DNA of 64,000 nucleotides from Pseudomonas sp. AB6 (GCF_034314105.1 NZ_JAVIWJ010000001.1:2605501-2669500), one strand, 5' to 3'; shown: positions 39,612 to 49,651, numbered from the stretch's first letter. The notes: generated from the letters alone by a model not told the origin. Numbers and translations: made by a program.

Positions 39612-40127
39612 ATGCCGCGACGCCTGATCAAACGCTTCTTGCCGGACCCGACGCGCATTCGGGAACACAAATCCTTACGCTTTTTTGGGCGTTTCCTGCA
39701 CGATCCGAACCTGTGGCACCTCAATCGGCACTCTGTATCCCGCGCCGTGGGGCTAGGTTTTTTCGCTGCGTTAATGCCAATCCCGTTTCAAATGCTGCTG
39801 GCCGCAGCATTGGCCATTGTCGTGCGCGGCAACTTACCTATCGGGGTCAGCTTGGTGTGGCTAACCAACCCGATCACCATGCCGCCGGTGTTTTATTGCA
39901 CGTACAAAATCGGATCGTGGCTGATGCAACTGCCCCCGCGCCATTTCCCGGACGAATTGACCTGGAACTGGATCAGCGGACAACTCTCTACATTGTGGCA
40001 GCCGTTTCTGTTGGGATCGGTGGTGGCGGGTTTGGTGCTTGGCGCGCTGGGGTTTGGACTGACGCAGATGTACTGGCGCTGGTGGGTGGGTAGGCGCTGG
40101 AGACAAAGGAAGGAGAAGCGGGGGTGA
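39612..40127 (+). CDS. DUF2062 membrane protein
   Basis: 171 residues, beginning MPRRLIKRFLPDPTRIREHK, a basic cytoplasmic start. Two to three hydrophobic helices follow (VGLGFFAALMPIPFQMLLAA, the NPITMPPVFY motif, and LLGSVVAGLVLGALGFGL) before a basic C terminus. The GLGFF...P-Q and TNP-T-PP motifs are the DUF2062 signature. Function unknown. It is divergent from comEC, as in other pseudomonads. Confidence 0.92.
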   Translation: MPRRLIKRFLPDPTRIREHKSLRFFGRFLHDPNLWHLNRHSVSRAVGLGFFAALMPIPFQMLLAAALAIVVRGNLPIGVSLVWLTNPITMPPVFYCTYKIGSWLMQLPPRHFPDELTWNWISGQLSTLWQPFLLGSVVAGLVLGALGFGLTQMYWRWWVGRRWRQRKEKRG

Positions 40128-40149
40128 TCCGATGGGCTGTGTTGCCTGC

Positions 40150-40207
40150 ATCGCCAACAAGGTGGCCCTACAGAGTCACGCTGTAGATACCGTCCTGTTG
40201 GCGAAAG
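40150..40207. repeat. REP doublet
   Basis: tcgccaacaaggtggccctacag is followed in inverted orientation by ctgtag...cctgttggcga, a BIME-like pair of REP sequences of the P. fluorescens/syringae type. It lies between the convergent DUF2062 and ABC permease genes and may act as a bidirectional transcription stop. Confidence 0.75.
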
Positions 40208-40216
40208 CGGTTTTAT

Positions 40217-41020
40217 CTACTGCCGCATCCCACGGCCACTGACTAACAACCGCACGCAGCCCCAGTACAGCACGATGGTTGCGATGACCATAAAGCTCAT
40301 AGCCACGCTGATACGGATATCAGACACACCAAGGATGCCATAGCGGAAGGCGTTGACCATATGCAGCACCGGATTAGCCATGGACACGGTCTGCCAGAAC
40401 GGCGGCAGCAAGTTGATCGAGTAAAACACCCCGCCCAAGTACGTCAACGGCGTCAGGACAAATGTCGGGATAATCGAGATATCGTCAAAATTGCGTGCAA
40501 AAACGGCGTTAATGAAGCCTAGAAGCGAGAATATCGTCGCCGTCAGCACCACCACAATGATAGTAATGCCCCAGTGATGAACTTGCAGATCGGTGAAGAA
40601 CATCGACAAGATGGTCACGATGACGCCCACCATCAGGCCCCGCAACACTCCGCCCAACGTAAAACCAATCAAAATTGTATGGGGTGAGACCGGCGAGACC
40701 ATCAACTCCTCAATAGAACGCTGGAACTTGCTGCCGAAGAAACTCGACACCACGTTGCCATAGGAGTTAGTGATGACCGACATCATGATCAGCCCTGGCA
40801 CGATGTACTGCATGTAGGTGAAGCCACCCATCCCGCCAATCTGCTTACCGATCAAATTGCCGAAGATCACGAAGTACAAAACCATGGTGATCGCTGGCGG
40901 AAGCAGCGTTTGCGGCCAGATTCGGGTGAATCGGCGCACTTCACGGTAAACGATGGTGTTAAGCGCAATCAGGTTTGGACGCAGTTCGGAGACATGTTCG
41001 ATACGGGGTTCAGTACTCAT
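40217..41020 (-). CDS. ABC-2 type transporter permease, YadH-like
   Basis: 267 residues with six predicted membrane helices, including LLPPAITMVLYFVIFGNLIG and the C-terminal LTPLTYLGGVFYSINLLPPF, the ABC-2 signature. It forms an exporter with the ATPase encoded by the preceding, 4-base-overlapping gene. E. coli YadGH is the closest remembered pair; the substrate is unknown. Confidence 0.9.
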   Translation of the reverse strand: MSTEPRIEHVSELRPNLIALNTIVYREVRRFTRIWPQTLLPPAITMVLYFVIFGNLIGKQIGGMGGFTYMQYIVPGLIMMSVITNSYGNVVSSFFGSKFQRSIEELMVSPVSPHTILIGFTLGGVLRGLMVGVIVTILSMFFTDLQVHHWGITIIVVVLTATIFSLLGFINAVFARNFDDISIIPTFVLTPLTYLGGVFYSINLLPPFWQTVSMANPVLHMVNAFRYGILGVSDIRISVAMSFMVIATIVLYWGCVRLLVSGRGMRQ

Positions 41021-41949
41021 ACCGCCACCTTCGCCAGATTTTTTTCTACCAGGGACACGAACAGTTCCTCAAGGCGATTGGTCTTGTTGCGCAGGCTCAG
41101 CACTTCGATGTTCTTCAAAGCCAATTGGCCAAACAACGCGGTAATGCCGATGGTTTTATCCACCTGCACTTCCAGCGTGTGACTGTCGACGAGCTTAGCC
41201 GGATAGCCGATCAACGTAGGCGCCGCCTGGTGCGAGTCCTTCAGGTCAAGCAGAAAAGTCTCCACATGCAGCGTGTTCAACAACTGCTTCATGCCCATGT
41301 TTTGAACGATGGTGCCGTGATCGATGATGCCAATGTTGCGGCACAGGTGCTCAGCCTCTTCCAAGTAATGTGTAGTGAGGATGATGGTGATGCCTTTCTC
41401 GTTCAGCTCTGTCAGAAAGGTCCACATCGAGCGACGCAGTTCAATGTCCACGCCCGCAGTTGGTTCATCGAGAATCAATAGACGTGGCTCATGGATCAAC
41501 GCCCGAGCAATCATAAGACGACGCTTCATACCGCCGGACAAAGCACGCGACGGCACATCGCGCTTGTCCCACAGGCCCAACTGAGTCAGGTACTGCTCGG
41601 CGCGTTCCTTGGCGATTTTCGGTGGAATTCCGTAGTAACCGGCTTGGGTCACAACGATGTCGAAGGTCTTCTCAAACTGATTGAAGTTGAATTCTTGCGG
41701 CACCACACCGATGCAACGTTTCAACGCAGCGGGGTCGCGATCGAGGTCATGACCGAAGATATTCACGGTCCCGCTGGTCTTGTTCACCAGAGTAGAAATG
41801 ATACCGATAGTCGTGGATTTGCCGGCGCCATTGGGGCCGAGCAAAGCGTAAAAGTCACCTTCGGCGACATCCAGTTCGATACCGTTCAAGGCCTTGAAAC
41901 CGTTGCCGTAGGTTTTGGTTAGCTGCCGGATGGACAGAGCGGAACTCAT
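41017..41949 (-). CDS. ABC transporter ATP-binding protein, YadG-like
   Basis: 310 residues with Walker A GPNGAGKST, the Q-loop in GVVPQEFNF, signature ALSGGMKRRL, Walker B LLILDEPTAG and the H-loop TTHYLEEAE. The C-terminal region after residue 220 matches DrrA/YadG-type export ATPases. The ATG at 41949 begins family-like sequence; its ribosome-binding site is poor and the frame extends 27 codons upstream. It overlaps its permease gene. Confidence 0.92.
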   Translation of the reverse strand: MSSALSIRQLTKTYGNGFKALNGIELDVAEGDFYALLGPNGAGKSTTIGIISTLVNKTSGTVNIFGHDLDRDPAALKRCIGVVPQEFNFNQFEKTFDIVVTQAGYYGIPPKIAKERAEQYLTQLGLWDKRDVPSRALSGGMKRRLMIARALIHEPRLLILDEPTAGVDIELRRSMWTFLTELNEKGITIILTTHYLEEAEHLCRNIGIIDHGTIVQNMGMKQLLNTLHVETFLLDLKDSHQAAPTLIGYPAKLVDSHTLEVQVDKTIGITALFGQLALKNIEVLSLRNKTNRLEELFVSLVEKNLAKVAV

Positions 41950-42081
41950 AACTGGATTACACACCAAGAAAGGAAGAGAAGTAATAAGTAAGGGCAAACA
42001 CAATTGATTACAACTGCGGCGTACCGGCAATGTTGCTTGGCAACGCCGTGCAAGTACAGCGCCGCGTGTTGATAGTGACTA

Positions 42082-42705
42082 TTAACTCAACGTGGTCATG
42101 ACGGCCTTGCGGTACGCCGGACGCTGTTTCAACCGCTCGTACCAGGCTTGGAGATGCGGCAGCGGCGGGCGTTCAATCGGCATCTCGAACCAGGCATAAA
42201 TAAAGCTGCCTAACGGAATGTCGCCCATACCGAATGCCTCACCCGAGAGATAAGGTTGTTTAGCCAATGCCTCGTCGGCCACTTCCAGAATCTCTGCACA
42301 GGCCTTGATGGCAGCGTTGATTTTCGTCCAGTCCTGTTGTCCGGCAGGGGTACGCAATACACCCCAAAAAACCGGTTTAAAAGGTTCAGCCACCGACGAA
42401 GACGTCCAATCCATCCACTTGTCCGCACTGGCCCGCTCAGCCGGACTTGCTGGACACAGCGCCGAGCCGGGCGCATAACGCGCAACCAGATAACGTACGA
42501 TGGCATTTGATTCCCAAAGCACCAGGCCATCATCTTCAATAACGGGTATCCGTCCATTGGGGTTCATCGCCCGGAATTGAGGGTCATCAACGATACCGAA
42601 CGCGCCGCCCGCATCAATGGCTTTATACGGCACCGCTACTTCCTCCGCACACCACAGCGCCTTACGGACGTTGGAAGAGTTCTTTCGGCCCCAAACCTTT
42701 AGCAT
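42082..42705 (-). CDS. Glutathione S-transferase family protein
   Basis: 207 residues with the N-terminal thioredoxin fold (MLKVWGRKNSSNVRKALW) carrying the serine pair used by beta/theta-type enzymes. The glutathione-binding NPNGRIPVIEDDG and ESNAIVRYL motifs and a helical C-terminal domain follow. Substrate unknown. It lies next to the ABC exporter, an order recalled for P. aeruginosa PA2811-PA2813. Confidence 0.92.
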   Translation of the reverse strand: MLKVWGRKNSSNVRKALWCAEEVAVPYKAIDAGGAFGIVDDPQFRAMNPNGRIPVIEDDGLVLWESNAIVRYLVARYAPGSALCPASPAERASADKWMDWTSSSVAEPFKPVFWGVLRTPAGQQDWTKINAAIKACAEILEVADEALAKQPYLSGEAFGMGDIPLGSFIYAWFEMPIERPPLPHLQAWYERLKQRPAYRKAVMTTLS

Positions 42706-42967
42706 TGCCTTTTACCCCTGCTGGTCGCTGGTAAAAAAGTAGTGAATACGTCGCGCGCCACTCTACGCTTAGCCACTGCCGACTCCAACCTTGAAAGTAC
42801 CGCGCCGAACTCCACCCGCGCCCAGGGGTCATTATCGATAGCGGATTTGACGCTGAAATCCCCGGCCTATTTGCCGACGTTTTTCCATCTACCGATGCGC
42901 TCACTGTTTGACGCCCGCTTCACCTCAGGCCGTCTAAGCTCTTGACTGTCATCACGGAGAATTATTT

Positions 42968-45415
42968 ATGTTGCTGCTGTGGATTCTGATTTTGGTGGTC
43001 GGCATCGCATACCTCGCTCATCGACGTATCGCGCCGCTGCCCGCCCTGGGTATCGTGGCGCTGTACTTACTGGCCGTGGGCATTTCAAGCCATGCCCATG
43101 GTTGGCTCATGGCAATCCTTTGGGTGCTGTGGCTGGCGGTCTTGCTGCCCCTGGTGCTGCCGGATCTACGCCGCAAATACTTCACCGCGCCGTTGTTTTC
43201 CTGGTTCAAGAAAGTCCTGCCACCGATGTCGAAAACCGAGCGCGATGCCATCGATGCCGGGACCGTCTGGTGGGACGGCGAGTTGTTCAGTGGCCGGCCT
43301 GACTGGGAAAAGCTACTGGCTTACCCCAAGGTGCAATTCACTGAAGAAGAACAGGCTTTCATTGATGGCCCCACCGAAGAACTGTGCGCGATGGTCAGCG
43401 ATTGGCAGATCGGGCAAGCGCTGGACCTGCCTCCCGAAGCCTGGGCACATATCAAACAGCACGGCTTTTTTGCGCTGATTATTCCCAAGGAGTACGGCGG
43501 AAAAGGCTTCTCGGCCTACGCGCACTCCCAAGTGGCAATGAAGCTGGCGACCCGTAGCGGCGATCTGGCGTCCACCGTCATGGTGCCCAACTCCCTCGGC
43601 CCCGCCGAACTGTTGCTGCATTACGGCACCGACGAACAACGCAACCATTACTTGCCGCGTCTGGCCCGAGGCGACGATATCCCCTGCTTCGCCTTGACTG
43701 GCCCACTGGCCGGCTCCGATGCGGGCGCCATGCCAGACACCGGGATTATCTGTAAAGGCCAATGGAAAGGTGAAGAAGTCATCGGCCTGCGCTTGAATTG
43801 GGAAAAACGTTACATCACCCTCGGCCCGATCGCGACGCTGCTGGGGCTGGCATTCAAGGCCTTCGACCCCCAACACCTGCTCGGCGAAGAAGACGATTTA
43901 GGCATCAGCCTGGCGCTAATCCCCACCGACACCCCGGGTGTTGAAATCGGTCGCCGTCACTTGCCGCTGGGTGCTGCGTTCATGAACGGCCCGAACTCCG
44001 GGAAAAATGTCTTTATTCCGCTGGAATTCCTCATCGGCGGCCAAGAGATGCTGGGCAAAGGCTGGATGATGTTGATGAACTGCCTGTCTGTCGGGCGTTC
44101 GATCTCGTTGCCTGCGGTGGGCACCGGCGCAGCCAAGTTCACCAGTTTGGTGACCGGGCAGTACGCACAGGTTCGTGAACAGTTCAACGTGCCGCTCTCA
44201 GCGTTTGAAGGCATTCAAGAAGCTATGGCACGTATCGGCGGCAACGCGTGGTTGATGGACAGTGCGCGGATGCTGACGGCCAATGCCATCGATCTGGGGG
44301 AAAAACCTTCGGTGTTGTCGGCCATTTTGAAATACCACCTGACCGAGCGCGGCCGAGAGTGCATTGGCCACGCCATGGACGTGCACGGCGGCAAGGGCAT
44401 CATCATGGGCCCGAACAATTACCTGGGCCGTAACTGGCAAGGGGCACCGATCTTCATTACGGTTGAAGGTGCGAATATTCTCTCGCGCAACTTGATGATC
44501 TTCGGCCAAGGCGCAATTCGCTGCCACCCGTTCGTGCTCAAAGAAATGGCATTGGCCGGTCTCGAAGACCAAGACCGCGCGCTCATGGAATTCGACGGCC
44601 TGCTGTTGAAGCACATCGGTTTCGCGGTAAGCAATGCCGCCAGCACGTTGGTGCTCAATCTTGGTTTCGGTCATCTCGAAACCGCGCCGGGCAATAGCCT
44701 GAGCCAAGGTTACTTCCGGGCGCTTAATCGTCAAGCTGCCGCCTTCGCCATGCTCGCCGACCTGAGCATGATGTTGCTGGGAGGCGAACTGAAACGTAAA
44801 GAACGGCTGTCCGCCCGTCTCGGTGACGTACTTAGCCATATGTATCTCGCATCTGCGGCGCTCAAACGCTATCACGACCTGGACTCACCTGAGCATTTAA
44901 ACCCGCTGTTTCGCTGGGCCATGGAAGAGAGCCTGGGTAAATCTGAACAGGCACTGGATCAACTGCTGAACAATTTTCCAAGTTTGATTCTCGGCCGTGT
45001 ATTGCGCGTGCTGGTGTTCCCGTTCGGTCGGCGGCATACCGGGCCGTCGGACAGACTCGATGCGCAAGTCGCCGAAGTCATGGGCCGCGCCAAGGGCGAT
45101 CCGACGCTGGAGGCCATGCTCGCCGGCTGCTACCGCCCGCAATCGGCAGATGATCCGGTCGGTGCGTTGCAGCACGCATGTGATTTGCTCAACGCCAGCC
45201 GGCCGCTGCAACAGAAGCTGCACCACGCGCTGAAAAGCGGTCAGGTCAAGCCGATGGCCGGCGAACAGTTGATCGACGCCGCGCTGAATGCAGGCGTGTT
45301 GCAGCCGGTGGAAGCCGAAACACTGCGGGCCGCCGAAGCCGCGCGGCGCAAGGTGATCGACGTCGATGACTTCGACAAAGAGGCATTGACGCTGGCCGAG
45401 GGCAAGACGCGCTAA
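42968..45415 (+). CDS. fadE: Long-chain acyl-CoA dehydrogenase FadE
   Basis: First enzyme of beta-oxidation, making trans-2-enoyl-CoA with FAD. 815 residues: an N-terminal hydrophobic region of three helices (to about 75) that anchors it to the membrane, the acyl-CoA dehydrogenase core (LTGPLAGSDAGAMPDTG, GKGIIMGPNNYLGR, VEGANILSRNLMIFGQ) and the C-terminal DUF1974 domain. The ATG is preceded by CACGGAGAATTATTT. It stands alone on the plus strand with a small conserved gene downstream. Confidence 0.96.
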   Translation: MLLLWILILVVGIAYLAHRRIAPLPALGIVALYLLAVGISSHAHGWLMAILWVLWLAVLLPLVLPDLRRKYFTAPLFSWFKKVLPPMSKTERDAIDAGTVWWDGELFSGRPDWEKLLAYPKVQFTEEEQAFIDGPTEELCAMVSDWQIGQALDLPPEAWAHIKQHGFFALIIPKEYGGKGFSAYAHSQVAMKLATRSGDLASTVMVPNSLGPAELLLHYGTDEQRNHYLPRLARGDDIPCFALTGPLAGSDAGAMPDTGIICKGQWKGEEVIGLRLNWEKRYITLGPIATLLGLAFKAFDPQHLLGEEDDLGISLALIPTDTPGVEIGRRHLPLGAAFMNGPNSGKNVFIPLEFLIGGQEMLGKGWMMLMNCLSVGRSISLPAVGTGAAKFTSLVTGQYAQVREQFNVPLSAFEGIQEAMARIGGNAWLMDSARMLTANAIDLGEKPSVLSAILKYHLTERGRECIGHAMDVHGGKGIIMGPNNYLGRNWQGAPIFITVEGANILSRNLMIFGQGAIRCHPFVLKEMALAGLEDQDRALMEFDGLLLKHIGFAVSNAASTLVLNLGFGHLETAPGNSLSQGYFRALNRQAAAFAMLADLSMMLLGGELKRKERLSARLGDVLSHMYLASAALKRYHDLDSPEHLNPLFRWAMEESLGKSEQALDQLLNNFPSLILGRVLRVLVFPFGRRHTGPSDRLDAQVAEVMGRAKGDPTLEAMLAGCYRPQSADDPVGALQHACDLLNASRPLQQKLHHALKSGQVKPMAGEQLIDAALNAGVLQPVEAETLRAAEAARRKVIDVDDFDKEALTLAEGKTR

Positions 45416-45513
45416 CGCTGGGCGGATGATTAGAACTAGCCGTTTGTTTTTACGGACAGCGGGCGCGCAGGGTTTATACTCTCGCGCCCGTTTTTGCTTT
45501 TGAGGACTTCACC

Positions 45514-45924
45514 ATGGCTGACGCTACGCTCGCCCACCAACTGAACCTGCTGACACACCTGCGCAGTATCCTGGTCGCCCTTGGCGAGGCCGAGCAAGTT
45601 CCCGAAGAAAGCCATGAGCTGTTTATGGAGCGCTTCGACGAGCTGGTTGAGCTGCTGCCCCGCGATCCGGTCGAGAGCCAATACCTGGGACAGGAAATGC
45701 TCTGCCAAGTAATTCAGCGCTACCCGCAAATCGCTCATTTGGTCCCACGCGATTTGTTGTGGTTTTTCGCGGGTGACTGCCTGCACTTCATGCCGGACGA
45801 CGAAATCGAGTTGTATCAGGCATTGGAAGAGCGCCGCTACGAAGCCGAAGAAAACGAAGAACCGTTCGATTGGAATCAGGAGAAAGCTTTGCTGGCGCTG
45901 TCGATACAAGACAGTAAGCACTAA
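45514..45924 (+). CDS. Conserved pseudomonad protein next to fadE (PA2817-like)
   Basis: 136 residues, acidic, with no signal peptide or membrane helix. The sequence is rich in Leu/Glu helices (RFDELVELLPRDPVESQYLG, EIELYQALEERRYEAEENEE). I recall a homologue at this position in P. aeruginosa (PA2816/PA2817), but no function is known. GAGG lies 8 bases before the ATG. It follows fadE by 98 bases and may share its transcript. Confidence 0.8.
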   Translation: MADATLAHQLNLLTHLRSILVALGEAEQVPEESHELFMERFDELVELLPRDPVESQYLGQEMLCQVIQRYPQIAHLVPRDLLWFFAGDCLHFMPDDEIELYQALEERRYEAEENEEPFDWNQEKALLALSIQDSKH

Positions 45925-46360
45925 TCAACGCTTACTCCCATAAGCATGAATTTATTGGCTAAGATCCTTGGCTGGCAAGCCGCCTCGCGAACATGTTTGA
46001 ATCACGCGGCGCTAACGGTCAGCGTAATGAACGTTGCGCTTCAGCAAAGTAACAGTCCAGCAGTTTGCAGCGCTGCTATGGAGCAAACCATCACCAACTC
46101 CATCTAGCCAATGGACTCGCCAACATTTTTTCCGGGAAAATTTTGCCTGCTGGAAACAAGGCGGCAACTGCATCCAACTCACCCTTTTCAATTCTGCCTA
46201 TCAAGTGCTGCCCCAGCCGGTTGTCACTTAGGCGTGCAGTTCAGGAAACTTGACCCGCAGATGCCTGCTCAAAATCCATTAGCCGGCGAATAATAGCCGG
46301 CCGGGTTAAGTCCACGTTTCTCCCTGATATTTGGGATCTGTCTAAAGAAGGCCAACACCC
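45925..46360. other. Gene-free gap upstream of the rhodanese gene
   Basis: 436 bases. Near 45967-45992 a ggctggcaagccgcctcgcg stretch looks like a single decayed REP arm. At 46280-46302 tagccggc is repeated directly (unit tagccggcgaataa). A minus-strand frame of about 60 codons is open across 46010-46180 but is unlike anything I recognise. The promoter of the rhodanese gene must lie here, but no clear -35/-10 pair stands out. Confidence 0.5.
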
Positions 46361-47944
46361 ATGAGTAACCTTCCCTCTCGATCCTTCGCCGACATCCGTC
46401 GCGCACTGCTGGCCCGTGAAGAACTGGCGCTGGTGGATGTTCGCGAGGAAGCACCGTTCGCTCAGGGTCACCCACTGTTCGCTGCCAACATTCCACTGTC
46501 GAAACTTGAACTTGAAGTGTTCTCGCGCATCCCCCGCCGCAATACAGCCGTAACGCTGTACGACAACGGCGAAGGCTTGGCGGCAATGGCACTGCAACGC
46601 TTGCACGAACTTGGCTACAACGACGTGCGATTGCTGGAAGGCGGTTTACAGGGCTGGCGCGACGCTGGCGGCGAACTGTTCATCGACGTCAACGTGCCTA
46701 GTAAAGCTTTTGGCGAGCTGGTAGAAAGCCAACGCCACACGCCGTCGTTGGCCGCCGAAGAAGTGCTCGCACTGATCGCCGCCAAAGCTGATGTAGTGGT
46801 GCTCGATGCTCGCCGCTATGACGAATACCAAACCATGAGCATTCCCGGCAGCATCAGCGTGCCGGGCGCTGAATTAGTGTTGCGCGCCCGCGAATTGGCG
46901 CCGGACCCCAACACCCGAATCATCGTCAATTGCGCCGGTCGAACTCGAAGCATTATCGGCACCCAATCGCTGATGAATGCGGGGCTGCCGAACATTGTCT
47001 CGGCGTTGCGCAATGGCACCATTGGCTGGCTGCTGGCCAATCAAACGCTGGAGCACGGCCAAGCGCGACGTTTCTCCGCCGTGAGCGAAGACACTCGTGA
47101 GCTGGCCAACGCTGATGCGCTGAAGGTTGCACACAAGGCCGGGGTCAAACGTGCCTCCCGAGCCGATTTACCTCATTGGCAAACCGAGCCCGCCCGGAGT
47201 ACTTACCTATTCGACGTTCGTACCCCGGAAGAATTTACCCGAGGCCATCTGCCAGGTTCGCGCTCAACACCAGGCGGCCAACTGGTGCAAGAAACTGATC
47301 ACTATGCCAGCGTGCGTGGCGCTCGACTGGTACTGATCGACGACGACGGCGTACGGGCCAATATGTCTGGCTCTTGGTTGGCACAGCTAGGTTGGGAGGT
47401 ATTCGTCGTTGACGACTTACAACCTAACGATTTCAGTGAGAAAGGTGATTGGGAGGCCCCCATTCCCGAGCCGCGCCAAGCCGAGGAAATCAGCGCCGAA
47501 ACCCTTGCCCAATGGCGTGATCAAGGCGACGTGGCAGTGCTGGATTTCACCACCAGTGCCAGCTACGTCAAACAACACATTCCCGGCGCGTGGTGGGTAT
47601 TGCGTGGGCAACTGAACCAAGCGCTGGAGAATATTCCCGTCGCGCAACGCTACGTGCTGACGTGCGGCAGCAGTCGCCTGGCGCGGCTCGCCGTGGCGCA
47701 GGTCGAGGCGTTAACCGGCAAGCAGGTCTTCCTGCTCACGGGCGGCAACGCCACCTGGTTCGCCTCCGGTTTTCCCGTGCAAGCGGGCGAAAGCCATTTG
47801 GCTTCGCCGCGCATTGACCGCTACCGCCGACCCTACGAAGGCACCGACGCGCCGCGTAAAGCCATGCAAGCCTATCTGGACTGGGAATTTGGTCTGGTCG
47901 ATCAGCTGGCCCGCGACGGTACCCACGGGTTTTTCGTCATCTAG
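46361..47944 (+). CDS. Four-domain rhodanese-like sulfurtransferase
   Basis: 527 residues made of four rhodanese folds: about 1-110, 125-230, 260-365 and 380-480. The active-loop cysteine is present in the second (C191, VNCAGRTRS) and fourth (C435, LTCGSSRLA) domains. It is replaced in the first (LYDNGEGLA) and third (LIDDDGVRA). The pattern is two inactive-active pairs, probably one thiosulfate-sulfurtransferase pair duplicated. It ends with a 45-residue helical tail. A protein of this size is known in P. aeruginosa (recalled as PA2603); its sulfur donor and acceptor are not known. Confidence 0.93.
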   Translation: MSNLPSRSFADIRRALLAREELALVDVREEAPFAQGHPLFAANIPLSKLELEVFSRIPRRNTAVTLYDNGEGLAAMALQRLHELGYNDVRLLEGGLQGWRDAGGELFIDVNVPSKAFGELVESQRHTPSLAAEEVLALIAAKADVVVLDARRYDEYQTMSIPGSISVPGAELVLRARELAPDPNTRIIVNCAGRTRSIIGTQSLMNAGLPNIVSALRNGTIGWLLANQTLEHGQARRFSAVSEDTRELANADALKVAHKAGVKRASRADLPHWQTEPARSTYLFDVRTPEEFTRGHLPGSRSTPGGQLVQETDHYASVRGARLVLIDDDGVRANMSGSWLAQLGWEVFVVDDLQPNDFSEKGDWEAPIPEPRQAEEISAETLAQWRDQGDVAVLDFTTSASYVKQHIPGAWWVLRGQLNQALENIPVAQRYVLTCGSSRLARLAVAQVEALTGKQVFLLTGGNATWFASGFPVQAGESHLASPRIDRYRRPYEGTDAPRKAMQAYLDWEFGLVDQLARDGTHGFFVI

Positions 47945-48006
47945 AAGATTCCGAGGCGCTACGCAGTCAGAAGCGCTCCTAGCGCGAAAGGTCATGCTGC
48001 AGTTGA

Positions 48007-49044
48007 TTACGGCGCCGGGTTGGGTTGCCGGGCGTGGATGGCTTCGATACCCGCCAGCACGTCTTGGGACAGAGTTACGTCGGCGCTGGCCAAGTTGCTG
48101 GTCAATTGCTCAGAAGTGGTGGCGCCGATGATGTTACTGGTCACGAACGGTCGGCTGGTGACGTAGGCCAATGCCATTTGTGCCGGGTCCAGGCCGTGTT
48201 CACGCGCCAGCCCCACGTAAGCCGCGCTGGCAATGTCGACCTGCGGATTGTTGTAGCGCTGGAAGCGATCAAACAGCGTCAACCGACCCTTCGCGGGGCG
48301 AGCGCCGTTGAGGTACTTGCCCGCCAGCACGCCAAACGCCAAAGGCGAATAGGCCAGCAAACCGATCTGCTCGCGTATCGCGATTTCAGCCAGGCCGATT
48401 TCGAAGGTGCGGTTAAGCAAGTTGTAAGGGTTCTGGATCGATACCGCCCGTGGCAGGTGACGACTTTCCGCCATGTGCAGGAAACGCTGGGTGCCCCATG
48501 GCGTTTCGTTAGACAAACCAAAATGGCGAATCTTGCCCGCTTTCACTAAATCGTCTAATACCAACAAGGTTTCTTCGATCTCAACAGGCTGATCATGCGC
48601 ATCATGGGTGTAGCCCAGCACACCAAAAAAATTGGTTTTTCGGTCTGGCCAGTGCAATTGGTACAGGTCCAGATAATCAGTGTTCAAACGCGTGAGGCTG
48701 GCCTCAACCGCAGCGATGATGTTGACCCGATCAAGCCGTGGGTTACCGTCGCGAATGTGGTCCATGCGACCAGGGCCGGCGACTTTGCTAGCCAGAATCC
48801 AATCATTACGGTCGCCGTACTTCTGGAAGTATTGGCCAATAATGCGTTCGGTCTCGGCGTAGGTTTCGCCACCCGGCGGTACCGGGTACATCTCCGCAGT
48901 GTCGAGAAAATTGACCCCTGCGTCCTTGGACTGACGAATTTGTGCGAAGGCTTCTTCTGCCGTGTTTTGCTCGCCCCAGGTCATGGTGCCCAACGCGATG
49001 GCGCTGACCGTCAGATCGGTCTTGCCCAGTAAACGAAACTCCAT
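48007..49044 (-). CDS. tas: Aldo/keto reductase, Tas/YajO-like
   Basis: 345 residues of NADPH-dependent TIM-barrel reductase. The tetrad Asp/Tyr is in FLDTAEMYP, the lysine in WILASKVAG and the histidine in YQLHWPDR; cofactor residues lie in the C-terminal NIIGATTSEQL. Closest remembered relative is E. coli Tas. The ATG at 49044 has GGAG 7 bases upstream; one 7 codons further up lacks this. Physiological substrate unknown. Confidence 0.92.
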   Translation of the reverse strand: MEFRLLGKTDLTVSAIALGTMTWGEQNTAEEAFAQIRQSKDAGVNFLDTAEMYPVPPGGETYAETERIIGQYFQKYGDRNDWILASKVAGPGRMDHIRDGNPRLDRVNIIAAVEASLTRLNTDYLDLYQLHWPDRKTNFFGVLGYTHDAHDQPVEIEETLLVLDDLVKAGKIRHFGLSNETPWGTQRFLHMAESRHLPRAVSIQNPYNLLNRTFEIGLAEIAIREQIGLLAYSPLAFGVLAGKYLNGARPAKGRLTLFDRFQRYNNPQVDIASAAYVGLAREHGLDPAQMALAYVTSRPFVTSNIIGATTSEQLTSNLASADVTLSQDVLAGIEAIHARQPNPAP

Positions 49045-49205
49045 CAATGACTCCGTCTGGCTCAACTATAAAAAAGTGCCCTGAGTCGGGCCTCGAATTT
49101 CGATGACCATCAAGCACCTGCCAAGGCCGACGACGCCAGTCTTTTTTCCGACCCGAAGGCTTTTCGCTCGACCCCAGCTTCCAGAACTCAAATAACGCAC
49201 ACACA

Positions 49206-49235
49206 AAAACGCCGCTCATTGAGCGGCATTTTTTG
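49206..49235 (-). terminator. Terminator of the tRNA operon
   Basis: gccgctca and tgagcggc form a hairpin followed on the minus strand by a T-run (GTTTTTGTG), just downstream of the last tRNA-Gly. Confidence 0.88.
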
Positions 49236-49241
49236 TACAAA

Positions 49242-49317
<76 letters not shown>

Positions 49318-49320
49318 AAA

Positions 49321-49396
49321 TGGCGTCCCCTAGGGGACTCGAACCCCTGTTACCGCCGTGAAAGGGCGGTGTCCTAGGCCACTAGACGAAGGGGAC
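49321..49396 (-). tRNA. tRNA-Glu (TTC), copy 1
   Basis: 76 bases including encoded CCA. Begins GTCCCCTTCGTCTAGTGGCC; anticodon TTC in CCTTTCACG; T-arm GGTTCGAGTCC. Three bases separate it from the following tRNA-Gly. Confidence 0.98.
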
Positions 49397-49497
49397 GCTG
49401 CCCGGAACATACACTGTATGTCCCAGTGTCCAAAACGTGATCCGAAGATCTCGTTCTGGTTTCACCAGACCTGTCCTAGAACACGTCTGCTTCAAAA

Positions 49498-49573
<76 letters not shown>

Positions 49574-49575
49574 AA

Positions 49576-49651
49576 TGGCGTCCCCTAGGGGACTCGAACC
49601 CCTGTTACCGCCGTGAAAGGGCGGTGTCCTAGGCCACTAGACGAAGGGGAC
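49576..49651 (-). tRNA. tRNA-Glu (TTC), copy 2
   Basis: 76 bases, identical to copy 1, with encoded CCA. First gene of the operon; its 5' end lies about 57 bases after the predicted transcription start. Confidence 0.98.

Noticed and set aside
43313..44875. Long minus-strand frames opposite fadE
   Set aside because: Antisense to a well-conserved acyl-CoA dehydrogenase; codon pattern follows fadE third positions.
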